Source: Desmodus rotundus (lineage: Eukaryota; Chordata; Mammalia; Chiroptera; Phyllostomidae). From it: a stretch of DNA of 64,000 nucleotides. The translations under genes and the position numbers were made by a program. The notes under the pieces were generated by a model. The model saw only the letters and a program-made list of their open reading frames with translations. It was not told the DNA's origin and made no database searches. The DNA lies in the NCBI RefSeq assembly GCF_022682495.2, contig NC_071389.1:6625199-6689198 (forward strand), in the 5' to 3' direction. Positions 62,511 to 64,000 of the stretch are shown here, piece by piece. Position 1 is the stretch's first letter; every line of letters begins with the position of its first letter.

Positions 62511-64000
62511 CTGTCCAGTCCCACAGCTGCAAGGCTGGGGGGGGGGCGGCTCTGGGCTCTGGGTGAGACTCAGACCTGTCCAGCTCCAGACAGCCTGACT
62601 GTGCTCCTATGGTGCCTTCTGGGGCAGCCACCCTGCACTGACCAGGTCCCTAGAAGTTGGCTTTGGCTCCCAGAAGCGTCTTTGGGTTGCTGCTCACAAC
62701 ACCTGAAAAAACGCTGCTAAATCCCGCATGTGGTCAGTATCAGCAAGCACTGTCCCAGGCTGTGGGGTGGGAGGCTTTTTTCCCTAACGAATACGGTAAT
62801 TAGTCTGGGCCTGGTGGTTGTTGGGAATGAGGAGACGAGGTGTTAGGAATAGAACCTGGACTCGGGAAGTCTGAACCAGGTCTTGCTCCTCCCCCGACCA
62901 GCTGTCCCATCTTGGGAGAATCACGCAGGGTCCTCCGGTCTCAGGGTTCCCGGTCTGTGAAGTGAGCACAGCAATGGTGCCCAAACCCACCCGGCTCTCG
63001 TGACGGCTGAGGGAGACGGTGCCTGTAAACTGCTCGGCACACTCCCTGGCCCCTGGTAACCCCCCCAAACCAGCTATTATGACGACTATTACGATTGCGA
63101 TGACTCTTATCAAGTTCCATTAGGTTTCATGTCCAGGTCCCCTCCGTCGTTGTTCAGCTCCCTGCCCTGTTCCCAGGGCTGGGGCTCGGGGGACCTTGGA
63201 GATGCAGGAAAGCGGGCAGGGGCCACCCGCACACTCTCCTCCATGGGCCCCTGAGGAAGTCACGTGGGTGGTCACACTCAGAGCATGACGTGCTGTCAGC
63301 AGCCCGGCTGCATTCCAGGGATGTTCTAGCAGTGCCAGTGCGCTGAGCGCACGACTCCACCGCAGACCGGCAGGATCCTTCCCGTTACAGGTCGGCCTGG
63401 GCCCCGCCCCTACAGGCACCTCTGGCCACGCCCAGGCTACTGCTACCAATCCACCAGAATCTGTTCCAAGACGGACCACGTTTGCTTCCTGGTAGGAGAC
63501 CTAGAAAAATTCCCAGAAAAGATGGGAGGGCAACCAAGGACGGGCGCCCCTAAGCGCATCTGCAGGCCTCCTGCTTCTGAGAGGCAGGCTGGCCTTCCTC
63601 CACTCCACCCCCCGGGCCTCGGCAAAGATCTGCTGACTCTGACTGTGAGCCTGACACTCTGTTGGACAAAGGGGACCCCAAACGGTCCCTGTCCTAGCAG
63701 AATTCGTAGTCCAGAAGGAGGGAAAGACCAATATATTTTTTGTTATATTTTGCTTTGTTGTGTTGTTGATTACAAAGGCCAGATCTCACAGTTTCCCACC
63801 AAAACCCAGCAGTAAGTAACAGAAAAGTAACAACGGAGGAAGCCCTGAGACATAAAGCAAAAACCTGGGTGTGCAGGCGAGGGGGAGGGGTGGTAGATGA
63901 CTGGCCTTTTGTTTAATTTTATTTTTTGCAAAAAAGTAACACATGCTCTTAATAGTAAAAAGGGAGTCAAACTTTTGAATGGAGTGCACCCCTCGGGAGC

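Larger units (their letters stand above)
51165..64000. other. Region beyond NPPB, no gene recognised
   Basis: Contains four VES SINEs, MIR, hAT, L1 and several MLT1-like LTRs, listed separately. Unassigned gaps (51.2-52.3, 52.5-53.6, 58.4-60.2, 62.5-64.0 kb) show only short open frames without domains. In human the next gene (KIAA2013) is tens of kb away. Confidence 0.5.

Overview
The window is mammalian nuclear DNA: a large multi-exon gene with GT-AG introns, a CpG-island promoter, LINE-1, MaLR, MIR and hAT relics. About fourteen tRNA-derived SINEs of the VES type (5' end CCCTGGCTGGTGTGGCTCAG, 3' end with CTCTCTAAAAATAAATAAAATCTTT-like tails) point to a bat. The locus is the conserved MTHFR-CLCN6-NPPA-NPPB segment (human 1p36), cut so that MTHFR coding exons lie outside.

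Layout. 1-2,039: upstream region and CpG island, a promoter probably shared with divergent MTHFR, with two CACGTG (CLEAR/E-box) sites just before the CLCN6 start. 2,040-35,206: all 23 coding exons of CLCN6 on the + strand. They join without a frame break into an 870-residue late-endosomal Cl-/H+ exchanger with gating and proton glutamates, three glycosylation sequons and two CBS domains. Its 3' UTR runs to about 38.17 kb. Its introns hold SINEs, old L1 pieces, a MaLR LTR, hAT relics, a small palindromic MITE, and in intron 7 an antisense endogenous retrovirus bounded by two ~297-bp LTRs and hit by a later L1. 40,490-41,990: NPPA (atrial natriuretic peptide), - strand, three exons, TATA box, and an upstream NKX2-5/T-box composite site. 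42-49.7 kb: intergenic DNA where cardiac enhancers would be expected. 49.69-51.12 kb: NPPB (B-type natriuretic peptide), - strand, three exons. 51.2-64 kb: no gene seen, only repeats.

Most unusual signal: NPPB is an open reading frame with correct exon structure, but its hormone is altered at the two places that define BNP. The disulfide ring is 16 residues instead of the otherwise invariant 17, and the furin site before the hormone (R-x-x-R in relatives) reads W-G-L-Q. The usual AATAAA is also GATAAA, and the exon 1 donor is weak. The neighbouring NPPA is intact, with a 17-residue ring and the corin site, and ends in an extra Arg-Arg. Together this suggests that BNP has been lost or remodelled in this bat while ANP kept its role. 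Everything here was read by eye; exon limits are base-precise where stated, repeat limits are approximate.
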